Assembly (NCBI GenBank): GCA_028820215.1
Contig: JAPPKD010000058.1
Coordinates: 1-14,038, forward strand
Direction of reading: 5' to 3'
Source: Spirochaetaceae bacterium
GTDB lineage: Bacteria; Spirochaetota; Spirochaetia; SZUA-6; Bin103
Length of the DNA: 14,038 nucleotides
The first letter of the stretch is position 1, and each line of letters starts with the position of its first letter. The position numbers and the translations under genes were made by a program. The notes beneath the pieces are model-generated. The model was not told the DNA's origin. It made no database searches and saw only the letters and a list, made by a program, of their open reading frames with translations. Positions 12,331 to 14,038 of this stretch are shown in pieces.

Positions 12331-13989
12331 ATGAATCATATGGTCAGAAGAGCGGTCGCCGTGCTCGCACTGGCGTCGCTGTCGTCGATCTGCGTATTTG
12401 CGGCGGGAACGGCGGCTTCACAGCCGCAGTCCGCGGAGCCGGAGATCATGCAGATCACGTGGCTGGGCCGAACCCACGACCGGGGATTCCCGGAGGGGAG
12501 CTTCCTGCACCAGATGCTGGAGGAGCGCTTCAGCGTCGACCTGATCGAGCCCTCGCTCATGAACTACAAGGACGCGGAGAAGTTCTATCTGCTGGCGGCG
12601 GCGAACGACCTGCCGGACACCGGCGTCGTGCGGCTGGATCACAACCGCGCGTATGAGCAGGGCATGATCCGCTCGATTCCGCGCACCATGATCGAGGAGT
12701 ACGCGCCCAAGGTCTCGATCGCATTCGATCAGTACAACGGCTGGAGCTTCAACGTGGCACCGGACGATGCCGGCGCCTACATCGGCTTCGGGGCGCTGCG
12801 GGAGCGGGACTTTCCGGCCCACTCCAACTGGTATCGCCTGGACTGGCTGGAGGCGGTCGGCATCGAGCCCAACGGCGAGCTGGTCAACACGGCCGACCGG
12901 CTCTACTACACGACGGAGCCGTTCACGCTCGATCAGTTCAAGGACATCATGGTCGCCTTCGCCCAGAACGACCCGGACGGCAACGGCGAGCAGGACACCT
13001 TCGGGGTCTCGACCCTGCTGATCGACTCGGTGCTCGGCGCCCACGGCACGATCGGCAAGTTCGGCGACGACTACAACCACTACGAGAACGGCGAGCTCAA
13101 GATGTGGTACGCGACCGACGGCTTCCGGGCGTACCTGCTGTACATGAAGGACCTGTACGATGCCGGAGCGATCGACCCGGACGCGATCACCGGCCAGCAC
13201 ACCCTCACGGGTCACCAGAAGTGGGCCGCCGGGATGTTCGGCGCCCAGGATGCGGGAATCGTGTACGCCGATCCGTCCAACGCGTCCTTCATGGGACGCG
13301 CTCCCATGAACGTGCTGGAAACGATACCGACGTCGAAGCTGATGTTGGCCCCGTTCGTCGTGGGGGCGAACGGCAAGAGCCAGTACCGCGGAAGCGTCTC
13401 GCGGGGAAGCTACTTCACCAACGCCTACTTCACCTTCGTCGGCGCCCACGTCCAGGACGACAAGCTGGCGCGCATCCTGTGGATGATCGACGACATCAAC
13501 CTCGACCCCGAGCTGAGCGTCTACGCCTACTTCGGTGAGCCGGGACGGCACTTCGACTGGGCGGGCGAGCCGTTCAACTCGGCGATCTCGGCGATCCCGG
13601 GCAAGGAGTACGACGACCCGTACAAGGAAGGCGTGGCCGGGTTCGACGCGGTGTGGGGCATGCTGGATCGCGCGCGGCTGGGGTGGAAACCCACCTACAA
13701 GGGCTTCAACGAGTACCTTGAGGCGAACCAGCGGGACCAGATGGCGATCTTCGGACGGTTCGACATCTTCAACGAGACCGACATCAGCGAAGTGCTTGCC
13801 AAGTTCATGCCCGAGCAGCACGTCATCGCCCAGACCTACATGGTCGAGGCGATCACGGGCAAGGTGGACGTGGCCGAGACCTGGGATTCCTACCTCGCCG
13901 ACCTGCGCGACAACGGCTACGACGAGATCATCGCGGCGTACGAGAACACGACCGACGTCAGGGCGTTCATGATGGGGGAGGGCGGCTAG
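12331..13989 (+). CDS. LplA-type extracellular sugar-binding protein of an ABC importer
   Basis: This 552-residue, large-class (family 1) solute-binding protein should capture an oligosaccharide outside the cytoplasmic membrane and deliver it to the two permeases. A Sec signal peptide covers about residues 1-25 (MVRRAVAVLALASLSSICVF), with a likely cut near VFA-AGT. An Ala/Gln/Glu-rich linker follows. C22 is not in a standard lipobox, so lipid anchoring is uncertain. The mature part has the family calcium loop DPDGNGEQD (214-222), followed by TFGVS. ATG 12331 is chosen because it starts the signal peptide and has a purine-rich ribosome site. The upstream in-frame start at 12271 would bury the signal peptide. 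Last gene of the locus in view. The signal-peptide style resembles spirochaete homologues. The C-terminus is complete. Confidence 0.92.
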   Translation: MNHMVRRAVAVLALASLSSICVFAAGTAASQPQSAEPEIMQITWLGRTHDRGFPEGSFLHQMLEERFSVDLIEPSLMNYKDAEKFYLLAAANDLPDTGVVRLDHNRAYEQGMIRSIPRTMIEEYAPKVSIAFDQYNGWSFNVAPDDAGAYIGFGALRERDFPAHSNWYRLDWLEAVGIEPNGELVNTADRLYYTTEPFTLDQFKDIMVAFAQNDPDGNGEQDTFGVSTLLIDSVLGAHGTIGKFGDDYNHYENGELKMWYATDGFRAYLLYMKDLYDAGAIDPDAITGQHTLTGHQKWAAGMFGAQDAGIVYADPSNASFMGRAPMNVLETIPTSKLMLAPFVVGANGKSQYRGSVSRGSYFTNAYFTFVGAHVQDDKLARILWMIDDINLDPELSVYAYFGEPGRHFDWAGEPFNSAISAIPGKEYDDPYKEGVAGFDAVWGMLDRARLGWKPTYKGFNEYLEANQRDQMAIFGRFDIFNETDISEVLAKFMPEQHVIAQTYMVEAITGKVDVAETWDSYLADLRDNGYDEIIAAYENTTDVRAFMMGEGG

Positions 13990-14038
13990 CCCGCTTCGCT
14001 CACCAAGTCGATCGGCTGGCGTGATCGTGGGCCTAAGT

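Overview
The window is about 14 kb of GC-rich bacterial DNA (a line inside the comM-like gene counts 80% G+C) that reads as ordinary chromosome followed by a carbohydrate-use locus. No phylogenetic marker is present. The best clue is the last gene's signal peptide, which ends VFAAGT and runs into an A/Q/E-rich linker, a style common in spirochaete sugar-binding proteins. The combination of LplB/LplC-type permeases, intracellular glycosidases and a short MetE-like protein also fits free-living or host-associated Spirochaetes. That assignment is inference.

Left part (1-4012), all on the plus strand. A polytopic membrane protein with a C-terminal histidine-kinase ATPase domain (126-1913) is followed with a GTGA overlap by RNase HI (1910-2368), and then by a ComM/YifB AAA+ ATPase (2456-4012). 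The kinase's ATG in turn overlaps the stop of a reading frame that enters from the left edge, so this may be the tail of a longer operon.

Middle (4013-5823). A lower-GC patch (50-53% G+C in two counted lines) holds a BrnT-like toxin gene and the gene of its expected antitoxin partner. The antitoxin keeps a recognisable N-terminus, but its C-terminal DNA-binding half is scrambled. A weak C-terminal remnant lies in another frame. Convergent to it is a minus-strand, single-domain MetE-like zinc methyltransferase that starts at a TTG behind a good Shine-Dalgarno site.

Right part (5824-13989). Five plus-strand genes form a sugar-use locus: a signal-less GH28-like beta-helix protein with a C-terminal lectin-like module carrying a calcium-loop motif; a five-bladed-propeller glycosidase-like protein; two LplB/LplC-type ABC permeases; and an LplA-type substrate-binding protein. 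No ATPase is encoded, as is usual for this importer type, which borrows a shared MsmX-like ATPase. The likely logic is that the binding protein and permeases import an oligosaccharide (pectin-like is a guess from the GH28 fold) and the two cytoplasmic proteins cut it.

The main oddities are these. The propeller gene has a one-base frameshift near 10087, with an intact 23-codon tail in the next frame. A 19-codon leader ORF with a very strong ribosome site sits next to a 7-bp hairpin and ends as TGATG on the first permease's start. An antisense coding fragment (8282-8452) lies between the two glycosidase genes and looks like the 3' end of a lost gene. I found no RNA genes, CRISPR arrays, insertion sequences or convincing intrinsic terminators. 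No wholly new multi-gene system is evident.
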